From positions 46,830 to 93,549 of IMG/VR virus record IMGVR_UViG_3300029448_000005: 46,720 bases of DNA, one strand, 5' to 3'. Numbering within the stretch: position 1 is the first letter of the stretch; the number at the start of each line of letters is the position of its first letter. A program made the translations under genes and the position numbers. This DNA is from a virus. The notes below the pieces were generated by a model. That model did no database searches, had not been told where the DNA came from, and was given only the letters and a program-made list of their open reading frames with translations. This document shows positions 15,924-25,341 of the stretch, piece by piece.

Positions 15924-18900
15924 ATGGCTATACATACCGGCGATATTTTCGCAGAACAATATACAGTATCATCCTCTGTAACTAATATAGTTATAGCATC
16001 AACTTCAGGTTCTATGGCATTTGGTGATAGTTCTGATGACACACATCAGTTTACTGGTTCGTTAATGGTATCTGCTTCTGGTCAGATAGGTATTGGCACA
16101 ACAAATCCTGACGGAGAACTTCATGTTCATGCAGCAAGTGCGGGTTCTGTAACTGCACCAGGTGAAGGAAATAATTTAATAATTGAAGATTCGGCTACTC
16201 CAGGAATGTCATTTCTTTTTCCAAACAATAGTAAAGGAAGTATTTACTTTGGAACTCCAAGTGACAATGACCAAATGTCAATTATTGGTGATACAAATAA
16301 CAACCGCTTTGATTTCGCTGCTCGAAATGCCTCCGATGTTATTAGATTTAGACCTGCAGGTGGGGTTTTAAATTTAACATTAAAAGGTGCAGCTGGTTCT
16401 GAAATGGCTCAATTTGAAGGTGATGTAAGTGGCTCATCAACCTCAACTGGTTCGTTTGGTAGAGTTAATGTAAATGGTAGTGGCACAAGAATGGTTTTTG
16501 ATACAAAAACAACAGATGGAACTATTGATTTTCTGGCTATTGATGATGGTTCAACCATTTCTAAAATGGAATTATTTTCAGCTGATGTTGGTGGAAGTGG
16601 TGGAAGTGGTATCAACATGATGACTGATGGTAACTTTGCTGTATCTAAACTTAATAACACTCCCTTTTTCAAAATTACAGAAAATAGTGGTATTGTAGAA
16701 TTTCCTGCTGCTAATCAAAAAATAAGTGGCTCATCAACCTCAACTGGTTCGTTTGGTGCTGGTTATATTGATAATAAATTGGGCATTGGACAAACAAGTC
16801 CAGAAGCTAAATTGCATATTACACAAACATCTTCTGATTATGCTTTGCACATAGAACATAGCAGTAATACAACAAATCACTATAACGGAATTTTTATATC
16901 TGGTTATGATGAAAATAATACATCTTATCCTTTGTTTATCAAGGGAAATTCTATAGACTTAGATGAAAGCACTGGTAATGTAAAATTTGTAGTTCGTGCA
17001 GATGGCAAAGTCGGCATCGGCACCACAGTTCCTTCACAAAAATTAGAAATAAGTGCTGGAAATATAATGATTTCTGGTAGTGGTGGAGCTGGTGTTATCT
17101 TTAAAGGAACTGGTGATGGTTCAAATAAAAATGCCCTATACTTTAAAAATGCCTCAAATACTGAAAAGTTTAGAATAATACATGATCCAAGTGCTAATGG
17201 AACTGATGATTTACAATTTAAAGCAAATGCAAATAGTGTAACTGTAATGACAATGTTACAGAATGGAAATGTCGGCATCGGCACCACAAGTCCTGGAGAA
17301 GCTTTAGAAATAAATAAAAGTGGAGCAAACCTAAAGGTGGTATCTGATAATAATGTTTATCTATCTCTTGATACAACACAAACAAATGGTGACGAATGGC
17401 ATATATTTAATGCCAATAGTGGTGCGACATCTACATTACAATTTAAAAATGTAGACCAATCAAAAGTTGTGATGTTGATGGATGAAACAGGTAAAGTCGG
17501 CATCGGCACCACAAGTCCTTCTACTGCTTTAGAGGTAGTTACTAATGATGGTATCAATGTAATAACCGATGGGAGTAGTGATACACCAGCAAGATTAAAC
17601 TTATGGTCAAAAGATACTTCAATAGCAGCTGGTGATACAATAGCAGCTATATATGCTTTAGGAACTGATAGTACTTCCACTGCAAACACAGGTTCAAAAA
17701 TAGAATTTAATGCCGATGCAGTTTGGGATGCTGGTAGTGCTAATTATCAAGCAACAAGAATTGATTTCTTTGCTCAAAACAATAGTGGAACAAATACTTT
17801 AACTGCTCCAGTATTACAAGTAGCTCATAATAAAATAAGTGGTTCATCAACCTCAACTGGTTCGTTTGCAAAATTAATACTAGCAGAAAACTTACATATA
17901 GCAGATGGTAAATTTGTTAATGTTGGAAATGATAATGATTTTACCATTCAACACAGTTCTCATACATTTCTTACAAATAATACTGGTAACCTATATTATA
18001 GACAAAAAGCCTCAGGTGCAAGTCATCTTTTCCAACAGACAAGTGGTAACACAACTGTTGTTGAAATTTCAGATGGTGGTGGTTTCTTTGTACAAGGTGG
18101 TTCATCACCATTAATACAAACCACTGGTAATATAGTATCTACAGGTGCAAATAAAGTCATAAGTGGCTCATCAACCTCAACCGGTTCGTTTGGTGCTTTA
18201 CATACTGCTGGGCGAGTTGGCATAGGAACAACGACTCAAAATTCTAACTTAACAATTCAAACAACTGCTGGTTCAGTAGATACATCAGCTGCTACTGGTA
18301 CATTACAATTTGGTTCTGTAAGCTCTACTCTAACTCCTTCTATTACTGGAAGGCAAACTGCTGGTACTCACGGTCTCTTTTTAATGGCTATGGGATTAGA
18401 TGGAACTACAACCGGTGATATGATTTTTAATACAAGGGAAAATAATAACTCTACCTTTGCATCAACTGATCATGCGGGATTTAAGTTTCAACATTTTTCT
18501 ACTGATTTAGTTACTATTTTAAGAAACGGAAAGGTCGGCATCGGCACCACAGGTCCTGACCACAATCTTCACGTAAGTAGTTCTGGTACTGTTGATATAG
18601 TTGCAGAATCTCAAAATTTCGGAATAAAATTATCAGCTGACAATACCAACAGTAGATCTATAATAATACTAGATAGAGATAGTACAGATGGTGTTGGTGC
18701 TGGTAGTGATTATGCTTATATTAGATACGACTCCGCTGGTTTAGATATAGGTACTGGTGAAAATTTACCAATAGTATTTGAGCCAAACGGTGCTGAAAGA
18801 GTAAGAATTACTACGGCTGGTATAATTTTAAATAGTTCGTCAGCTCATGTAAGTGGTTCTCAATACTCAACTGGTTCGTTTGGTGTAGGTCATATTGCAC

Positions 18901-20387
18901 ATAAAATTGGAGTCGGTACACAATCACCACAACTTCAATCTGGTATAAACGGAAGTGGTATTGATATTTACAATGCAAATTTTCCACATTTATTTTTTCA
19001 CAATTCTACAACAGGCACCTCAAATTCAGACGGAACAAGAATTTTATTAGAAGGCAATACATTATTTTTTCAAAGTTTTGAAGCAGCTGGTGGATTTAGG
19101 TTTTTAAATAATGACAGTAACACCGTTATGACAATAACGGGTTCAAATGTCGGCATTGGACAAACAAGTCCAGTTGGAACACTTGATGTTGTTGGTACAA
19201 AAACATTACATTTAACACATACAACTAGTGACGATACAAATAAAAATGCTGTAATAACATCATACCAATATGATTCTGGTACAGAGACAGAAGGTTTTAT
19301 GATGATGCAGTCATTTAGTAATTCATCTACAAATAGAATTGATTTGGGTGGTGGTAATTCCCAACATAATGCGGTTGAAGAAATAAGATTTCATACAGCT
19401 GCAAATCATACCACAAGAACTGGTACACAGAGGATGGTTATTGATGCTTCAGGCAATGTCGGCATCGGCACCGCAAATCCACCACATCCTCTAACTGTTG
19501 AGGGTGTGATAAGTGGAAGTGGAACTGGTTATTTTGGTAATATAATACTTGGTGGAACAGAACAGATTGCTGTCAATAATGGAAACCTATATTATACAGG
19601 TGGAAATTTAGGCATCGGCACCACAAGTCCTGAAGGTTTATTACACATCTTTACCGCGGATGCCTCAATCGCACCAAATGCTGATGCGGATGAATTAATC
19701 GTAGAGAATAGCGGTAATGCTGGTATTTCGATATTAAGTGGAAACACTTCTAATGGTGCTATATACTTTGGTGATGCTCAAGACAATAATATAGGTATGA
19801 TTGATTATGACCACGCAACTAATAAAATTTCTCTTACGGCTGGTGCTACAACTCTTCCTGTATTTTCAGTTACAAGTAACACTGCAGAGTTCGGCCCTAC
19901 TGTAGCAAAGATAAGTGGTTCAGCAACCTCAACGGGTTCGTTTGGTAATATTCAACTTGCAGATTCAACTCAAGCAGGTAATTTTTACGAGGAGGGAGGT
20001 TGGACGCCTGTGATAACGGATGGTAGTAATAATGCTACAATGAATGGAACTTATAATGCAGGTAAATTTGTAAGAGTGGGTAAAATGGTTACTCTTAATG
20101 CTTATGTTGTTACATCTGCACTTGGTAGTGTAAGTGGAGACATAAAAATAAGCGGAATACCTTACAATGTTTCAAATGGTTTCGGATCACTATCTGCAGG
20201 AGCAACTTCTACAGCTGGTGGTTTAGCTATAACTGCTGGTCATACTGTTACTGTGGGAACTCAAATTAATAGTGGATTCATAACACTACACGTTTCTGAT
20301 GCCACAACAGGTAACACCAACATGCAACATAGTGAATGGACAGATGATGGTAATGTTGCATTTTCAATAACATACTTTACGAACTAA
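15924..20387 (+). CDS. Tail fibre with receptor-type C-terminus (1487 aa)
   Basis: ATG 15924 follows the previous stop directly; GGAG is 10-13 nt upstream. The N-terminus carries the shared module GDIFAEQYTVSSSVT...FGDSSDDTHQFTGSL found in the gp15-like protein and two other fibres, so it is a likely attachment element. Six SGSxxSTGSFG connectors follow (near 16425, 16725, 17837, 18162, 18850 and 19911). Repeated VGIGTTSP-type turns at 17010, 17271, 17496, 18534, 19458 and 19611 are each followed by a short LxI/LxV strand. The last 134 residues (from about 1354) begin EEGGWTPVITDGSNNATMNG and KFVRVGKMVTLNAYVV, a C-terminal domain common in phage fibre tips and often linked with receptor contact. 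There is no S74 chaperone. Probably a distal or side tail fibre; the exact place in the virion is unknown. Confidence 0.75.
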   Translation: MAIHTGDIFAEQYTVSSSVTNIVIASTSGSMAFGDSSDDTHQFTGSLMVSASGQIGIGTTNPDGELHVHAASAGSVTAPGEGNNLIIEDSATPGMSFLFPNNSKGSIYFGTPSDNDQMSIIGDTNNNRFDFAARNASDVIRFRPAGGVLNLTLKGAAGSEMAQFEGDVSGSSTSTGSFGRVNVNGSGTRMVFDTKTTDGTIDFLAIDDGSTISKMELFSADVGGSGGSGINMMTDGNFAVSKLNNTPFFKITENSGIVEFPAANQKISGSSTSTGSFGAGYIDNKLGIGQTSPEAKLHITQTSSDYALHIEHSSNTTNHYNGIFISGYDENNTSYPLFIKGNSIDLDESTGNVKFVVRADGKVGIGTTVPSQKLEISAGNIMISGSGGAGVIFKGTGDGSNKNALYFKNASNTEKFRIIHDPSANGTDDLQFKANANSVTVMTMLQNGNVGIGTTSPGEALEINKSGANLKVVSDNNVYLSLDTTQTNGDEWHIFNANSGATSTLQFKNVDQSKVVMLMDETGKVGIGTTSPSTALEVVTNDGINVITDGSSDTPARLNLWSKDTSIAAGDTIAAIYALGTDSTSTANTGSKIEFNADAVWDAGSANYQATRIDFFAQNNSGTNTLTAPVLQVAHNKISGSSTSTGSFAKLILAENLHIADGKFVNVGNDNDFTIQHSSHTFLTNNTGNLYYRQKASGASHLFQQTSGNTTVVEISDGGGFFVQGGSSPLIQTTGNIVSTGANKVISGSSTSTGSFGALHTAGRVGIGTTTQNSNLTIQTTAGSVDTSAATGTLQFGSVSSTLTPSITGRQTAGTHGLFLMAMGLDGTTTGDMIFNTRENNNSTFASTDHAGFKFQHFSTDLVTILRNGKVGIGTTGPDHNLHVSSSGTVDIVAESQNFGIKLSADNTNSRSIIILDRDSTDGVGAGSDYAYIRYDSAGLDIGTGENLPIVFEPNGAERVRITTAGIILNSSSAHVSGSQYSTGSFGVGHIAHKIGVGTQSPQLQSGINGSGIDIYNANFPHLFFHNSTTGTSNSDGTRILLEGNTLFFQSFEAAGGFRFLNNDSNTVMTITGSNVGIGQTSPVGTLDVVGTKTLHLTHTTSDDTNKNAVITSYQYDSGTETEGFMMMQSFSNSSTNRIDLGGGNSQHNAVEEIRFHTAANHTTRTGTQRMVIDASGNVGIGTANPPHPLTVEGVISGSGTGYFGNIILGGTEQIAVNNGNLYYTGGNLGIGTTSPEGLLHIFTADASIAPNADADELIVENSGNAGISILSGNTSNGAIYFGDAQDNNIGMIDYDHATNKISLTAGATTLPVFSVTSNTAEFGPTVAKISGSATSTGSFGNIQLADSTQAGNFYEEGGWTPVITDGSNNATMNGTYNAGKFVRVGKMVTLNAYVVTSALGSVSGDIKISGIPYNVSNGFGSLSAGATSTAGGLAITAGHTVTVGTQINSGFITLHVSDATTGNTNMQHSEWTDDGNVAFSITYFTN

Positions 20388-20405
20388 AATGAATAAAATA
20401 ATTAT

Positions 20406-20426
20406 ATGAAAATATTTATAGTAAAT
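20406..20426 (+). repeat. 21-bp direct repeat, left copy, including a promoter-like motif
   Basis: Twenty-one bases beginning ATGAAAATATTTATAG match 25279-25299 exactly. The two copies bracket the fibre gene 20441-25282 in direct orientation. Confidence 0.9.
20411..20426 (+). promoter_or_regulatory. Late-promoter-like motif upstream of fibre gene 20441
   Basis: AATATTTATAGTAAAT lies in the 53-nt gap between fibre genes, 14 nt before the ATG at 20441. It is part of a 21-bp direct repeat also found before the next fibre gene. Confidence 0.5.
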
Positions 20427-20440
20427 AAGAGAGAAAACAA

Positions 20441-23400
20441 ATGAGAATTGATTCCCCAACATTTTTAACTGAAACGAAGTTTATAAGTTCTTCTGTTTCA
20501 TTTTCTAGTGGCTCACAAAAATTTGGTGATACCGATGATGATGTCCATATCTTTATAGGAAACGTAAGTGGTTCAGCAGCTACTACCGGTTCGTTTGGTT
20601 CGTTGGTTATCTCTGATAAAGTTCAAAGTGATTTAACTGTTAAAAATACTATTAAGTTTGCAGATAATGCAGTTTTTGTAGGAAGTAATGGAGAGGATTA
20701 TATAAAATTTGAAGCTAATAATAAAGTCGAGATTGGAGATCCAAGTGGAGCTGCTAATAGTTTAAATTTAATAATAGATGATAGCGTTCCCTTAGCGACT
20801 TTGGAAAATGGTTCTTTTAGAATTAAAGATGGTGATATATATACGGATGAAGTAAATGCAAAAATAAGTGGTTCAGCAACCTCAACCGGTTCGTTTGGTG
20901 CATTAACTTTAAATAATAGTGTTAATGTTCATGGTAATCAAACTGGTATAGGCATTGGCACCTCAACACCTAACAGATTATTAACTTTAGTGGGTAGCAC
21001 CGCTGCAATGAACATAAATTCCGCTGGTAATGCTTTCATCACAATAGATAGAGGTGCTGCAAATGATGTAGGACAAATAGAATTCAAAACTGCTGGTTCT
21101 GCTAAATGGTATGTGGGAATGGGTGATTCCGGTAACTTCGGAGATGGTTCTGAATTTTTCATAGGTGAAGGTAGTGGTGGTGCCAGTGATATTCATTTTT
21201 TAATAGATGGTAGTGGGAATGTAACATTGGGGAGTGGTGTTGCTCTTGAGTTTGGTGATTCAAATACAAAAATATTAGGAAGTAGTGTTGGTAATTATTT
21301 ATCTTTTACACCAAATGGAACTGAACTTTTAAGATTGGTTGGGACATCAATAAGTGGTTCAGCAATCTCAACCGGTTCGTTTGGTGAATTACATCTTGCT
21401 GATGATGCTCATATATCTGGTAGAATAGGAATCAATACCGATCCCGATGCTTTCTTAACTATGAAAACCACAACAGATGGTTCAAATGTAGTGGTTGCGT
21501 TGGATCACGATGGCAATACATTATATAGATTAAGAGATAGTAGTGCTGCCGCCCTAATGAATCTATATGATGGTGGTGTAGAGAAAATTACTCTTGATGC
21601 TGATTTAGATGGTGGTAGTATTTTAACAGAAGGTAATGTAAGTGGTTCATCAACCTCAACCGGTTCGTTTGGTTATTTACATACAGATCACGAATTACAT
21701 ATTGGTGGCGTAGATAATGATGCTAGAGTAGGATTTTTAGATGCAGATGGTTTTGGATTCGATACACAACATAATCAATTAACCTTTATTACAAATGATC
21801 AAGGAGATACTAATCAAGTAATTGTATTGGGAGATACAAATCCTGATTCAGCCGGTGATGATTACACTTTCTTTGGAATTGCTGGTTCAACAAATGCTGG
21901 TAGTGCTTGGACATCATTATTAAATCTTGATGGTGTAGGTAATTTGGATTTAAGTGGTGGTGTAAGTGGTTCAGCAACTTCAACAGGTTCGTTTGGTCAA
22001 GGTTTCTTTGGTGGAAATGTAAATATAGGTGCGGACGGTGATAAATTTTTAAATGTCGGTGGTACAGTTAGTAAAAATAGTAATGTAGGTTCAACTTCAC
22101 ATGGAATAACTATTCAAGATGCAACTGCTCCAGCTCTATCATTATGGGATACGACAAATGCTGGGTATCATTCTCACTTATTTCAAGTTGAAGCAAATTT
22201 AACATTAAGGTCTAGTGGAACTCTTACACTCCAAACGAATGCTGCAAATACTGCTCTTACTATAGATGCAAGTCAAAATGTCGGCATCGGAGATTCAACC
22301 CCAAGCAACAAGCTAGAAATCAATGATGCAGATTCTAATTCAACTTGGGAAAGTGTTAAGATAACTAATTCTAATTCTGTTGGTGCTGGATTAACATTAG
22401 CTGGTGGAACAAAAAATTGGTCAATTATATCTAATGGTTCTGGTGGTGGTGCTGGTAATGGTAATTTAGGTTTTCACCAAACAACAGACGGTGGATATAA
22501 ATTTATAATAGATAGTGATGCGGCTACTGAATTATTAACTTTAGATGGTAATATAATAAGCGGTTCAGCAACCTCAACGGGTTCGTTTGGTAGGTTAGAA
22601 ATAGCAGACAATGCTAAATTTGGAACTGCAGACGGTGATATTCAAATAGGTGGTGGCGCCGGATTAAATATTACACATGATAATTCTGGTTTAACAGTTG
22701 TAAATTTAAATCATGTATATGCTACTACAAATGCTGGTGCTCAGATGAAATTACAATCAGGTTTCCTAACATTTCATACTGGCACATCAAATACTGAAAG
22801 AGTTAGAATAGATGCTTCAGGAAATGTCGGAATCGGCGCTACACCTAATGCAGGCGCAAAATTAGATGTAAGTGCTGGACATATTTCATTAGATTTTGCT
22901 TATAATTTAAAGTTTGAAGGACCAACTGGTGATACATCAATTACAGCAAACGCTGCTAATACATTAGCATTTTTGACTGGTGGTTCTACCAGAGCAAAAA
23001 TAAATAATGATGGATTTGAAGTTGTTAGTGGAAACATAAGTGGTTCATCAACCTCAACTGGTTCGTTTGGATTGGTTGATAGTGATCATGGTATACGATT
23101 TGGTAGTGCTGGTGCATATAAATCTCCAGCATCAATAAGATCAAATAGTAATTTATTGGTTCTTCAAGGTGGAACAAGTGGATATCAATTCAAGGATGAT
23201 AATAATTCTGCTACACATATTGCTATTGATAGTTCAGGTAATGTCGGCATCGGTGGTGATGGTGTTAGTGGTGCTTCATTAACAACATATTCAGACATTA
23301 CAATAGATGAGACTGGTGGAACGAGTAATTCTGCTGTATTGAATTTAAAAGCTGATAGAGGAAGTGATGGTCAAGACTCTGGTGAAATTAGGTTTTTTAA

Positions 23401-25282
23401 CAATAATTCTGATTTCTATGCTGCTATACAAGGTGAAAGAGGAAGTGCAGATACAAAAGGTGATTTAGTATTTACAAATCGTGGTGCTTCTCTACATGAA
23501 ACAATGCGACTTGACGAAGATGGAAATGTGTTATTTGGAGCTGCGAATGCAAAAATAAGTGGTTCATCAACCTCAACAGGTTCGTTTGGTAAAGTATTTG
23601 TTGGTGCTGGTTCAATACAAACCCAACAAAATCAAGTAGGTCATTATCCTGGTCTTTTACAAATAGAATCGGATATTGAATATGGCGCTGTCATGACGAT
23701 GATTCAGAATTCAAATGACGCTGCTCCATCATTGATTTCATTGGGAAAAACAAGAGGAACTGCACCTGGATCAAACACGATTGTACAAGCAAATGATTTA
23801 GTAGGTAGACTCGTATTTAGTTCTGCCGATGGAACGGATTTAAGGTCTAATACAGCTGAGATCAGAGCGAAAGTAACAGGATTACCACAAGTAGATTCTG
23901 TACCAGGTGAGTTAATTTTTATGACCGCTGGTTCTGGATCAGCTAATTCGATTCAAAGAATGGTAATTAATAGTTCAGGAAGCGTCGGCATCGGAGACAC
24001 CGATCCTACTGCAGCTCAATTATCTGTAAAAAATGCTACTAGTGCAATATCTGGAATAAAAATTGAACAGGATCAAGGTTATTATGGATTGGAAATAGAT
24101 CAAGATGGTAATAATGCTGCACTTTATATAGATTCAGAAGCAACTACAAACTCAAGCATTTACATACCTCAACCAACTAATACTGCTGGTTCTGTTTTAA
24201 TGGTAGATGGAGCGGATAGCTTAACAACTGGAAGAATTTTGTATTTAGGTTCAAATAGTTCAGACACAAATACAAGGAATCTGGTTGAAATAGTAAACGA
24301 CCATGCAAGTGCAACTGGAGCAACAGCATTAAAAATAAAACAAGATGCTGCCCAAAGAGGTATGTTGATTGAACAAAACGCTGCAGCGTCTGCATTAAAA
24401 ATTGATCAGAATGCAAATGATTATGCTTTAGAAATCGTTACAGATGCAACAAGTGGACAAGGTATAAATGTAAATGCAAGTTCATTACAAGCGAATGGAA
24501 TGATTGCAAGATTTTATTCTAATTCTTCAAATAGTGGAACTAGAAAACTAATAGACATCACGAATGACCATGCAAGTGCAACTGGTACAACATTATTAAA
24601 TCTTCAACAAGATTCCACAGGTGATGGTATTCATTATACTGGTGGTGGACACGCAATAAGTGGTTCAGCAACCTCAACTGGTTCGTTTGGAAAAATAAAT
24701 GCTGCAGACCACCTATCAGTTGGATTTCACAAACAACCAACTTTTGGAGGTGATTCTGCTGTATTCCCATTACACGTTTTACAAACAGACGGAACTGACA
24801 CGGCTGGAATATTAGTTCAGACTAATAATGCTGGTGATGCCGGTATAATGTTCAATATCTCTGGTCAAAACTTCATAATGGGTATTGATAATAGTGCTAC
24901 AGGCGATCCATTCGTAATAGCTGATAGTAGTGATTTAAGTACAACCGCTAGAATGTCAATAGCAAGTGATGGTGTGATTAGTGGAGATTTCAACGATACC
25001 TCTGATATTGCTCTAAAGGAAAATATTTTTGAAATATCAAGTAGTTATGAAAAAGTCAAACAATTAAATCCAGTTACATTTAATTGGAAAGAAGAGGAAG
25101 AAAAGGGAACTGATGAACAAATAGGATTTATAGCACAAGAAGTCGAAAAGGTTTATCCACAATTAGTTGAAGGTGAAGAAGGTAATAAATCAGTAAATGT
25201 CGTAGGTTTGGTTTCGGTATTAACAAAGACAGTACAAGAATTAACTCAAAAAGTAGAAGAATTAGAGAAGAAATTACAATGA
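20441..25282 (+). CDS. Tail fibre with S74 self-cleaving chaperone C-terminus (1613 aa)
   Basis: ATG 20441 has a weak GAGAG site. The first 35 residues are a variant of the shared anchor module (FISSSVSFSSGSQKFGDTDDDVHIF). Nine SGSxxSTGSFG connectors split the shaft. VGIG turns occur at 22280, 23243 and 23984. Residues 1200-1400 are a repetitive helix-like region (GLEIDQ, ALKIKQ, MLIEQN, ALKIDQ) with a doubled NDHASATG phrase. From about 1510 the protein is a peptidase S74 (endosialidase-type) chaperone: GDFNDTSDIALKENI, QLNPVTFNWKEEEE, GFIAQEVEKVYPQLV and a closing coiled coil. In that family the chaperone folds the trimer and cuts itself off; here Ser1521 and Lys1526 are spaced as in the known Ser-Lys pair. 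The mature fibre would then end near residue 1520. Confidence 0.8.
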   Translation: MRIDSPTFLTETKFISSSVSFSSGSQKFGDTDDDVHIFIGNVSGSAATTGSFGSLVISDKVQSDLTVKNTIKFADNAVFVGSNGEDYIKFEANNKVEIGDPSGAANSLNLIIDDSVPLATLENGSFRIKDGDIYTDEVNAKISGSATSTGSFGALTLNNSVNVHGNQTGIGIGTSTPNRLLTLVGSTAAMNINSAGNAFITIDRGAANDVGQIEFKTAGSAKWYVGMGDSGNFGDGSEFFIGEGSGGASDIHFLIDGSGNVTLGSGVALEFGDSNTKILGSSVGNYLSFTPNGTELLRLVGTSISGSAISTGSFGELHLADDAHISGRIGINTDPDAFLTMKTTTDGSNVVVALDHDGNTLYRLRDSSAAALMNLYDGGVEKITLDADLDGGSILTEGNVSGSSTSTGSFGYLHTDHELHIGGVDNDARVGFLDADGFGFDTQHNQLTFITNDQGDTNQVIVLGDTNPDSAGDDYTFFGIAGSTNAGSAWTSLLNLDGVGNLDLSGGVSGSATSTGSFGQGFFGGNVNIGADGDKFLNVGGTVSKNSNVGSTSHGITIQDATAPALSLWDTTNAGYHSHLFQVEANLTLRSSGTLTLQTNAANTALTIDASQNVGIGDSTPSNKLEINDADSNSTWESVKITNSNSVGAGLTLAGGTKNWSIISNGSGGGAGNGNLGFHQTTDGGYKFIIDSDAATELLTLDGNIISGSATSTGSFGRLEIADNAKFGTADGDIQIGGGAGLNITHDNSGLTVVNLNHVYATTNAGAQMKLQSGFLTFHTGTSNTERVRIDASGNVGIGATPNAGAKLDVSAGHISLDFAYNLKFEGPTGDTSITANAANTLAFLTGGSTRAKINNDGFEVVSGNISGSSTSTGSFGLVDSDHGIRFGSAGAYKSPASIRSNSNLLVLQGGTSGYQFKDDNNSATHIAIDSSGNVGIGGDGVSGASLTTYSDITIDETGGTSNSAVLNLKADRGSDGQDSGEIRFFNNNSDFYAAIQGERGSADTKGDLVFTNRGASLHETMRLDEDGNVLFGAANAKISGSSTSTGSFGKVFVGAGSIQTQQNQVGHYPGLLQIESDIEYGAVMTMIQNSNDAAPSLISLGKTRGTAPGSNTIVQANDLVGRLVFSSADGTDLRSNTAEIRAKVTGLPQVDSVPGELIFMTAGSGSANSIQRMVINSSGSVGIGDTDPTAAQLSVKNATSAISGIKIEQDQGYYGLEIDQDGNNAALYIDSEATTNSSIYIPQPTNTAGSVLMVDGADSLTTGRILYLGSNSSDTNTRNLVEIVNDHASATGATALKIKQDAAQRGMLIEQNAAASALKIDQNANDYALEIVTDATSGQGINVNASSLQANGMIARFYSNSSNSGTRKLIDITNDHASATGTTLLNLQQDSTGDGIHYTGGGHAISGSATSTGSFGKINAADHLSVGFHKQPTFGGDSAVFPLHVLQTDGTDTAGILVQTNNAGDAGIMFNISGQNFIMGIDNSATGDPFVIADSSDLSTTARMSIASDGVISGDFNDTSDIALKENIFEISSSYEKVKQLNPVTFNWKEEEEKGTDEQIGFIAQEVEKVYPQLVEGEEGNKSVNVVGLVSVLTKTVQELTQKVEELEKKLQ

Positions 25283-25299
25283 AAATATTTATAGTAAAT
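25279..25299 (+). repeat. 21-bp direct repeat, right copy, including a promoter-like motif
   Basis: Identical to 20406-20426. It begins within the TGA stop codon of the fibre gene, so the distance between copies (4873 bp) equals one gene plus its promoter. Confidence 0.9.
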
Positions 25300-25320
25300 T
25301 TAAGTTTGATATTTATTAAA
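25284..25320 (+). promoter_or_regulatory. Tandem late-promoter-like motifs upstream of fibre gene 25342
   Basis: Two copies of the motif: AATATTTATAGTAAAT at 25284-25299 and GATATTTATTAA at 25309-25320. They fill the 59-nt gap before the GTG start at 25342. Confidence 0.5.
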
Positions 25321-25341
25321 GACTAATAAGGGAGAATATAA

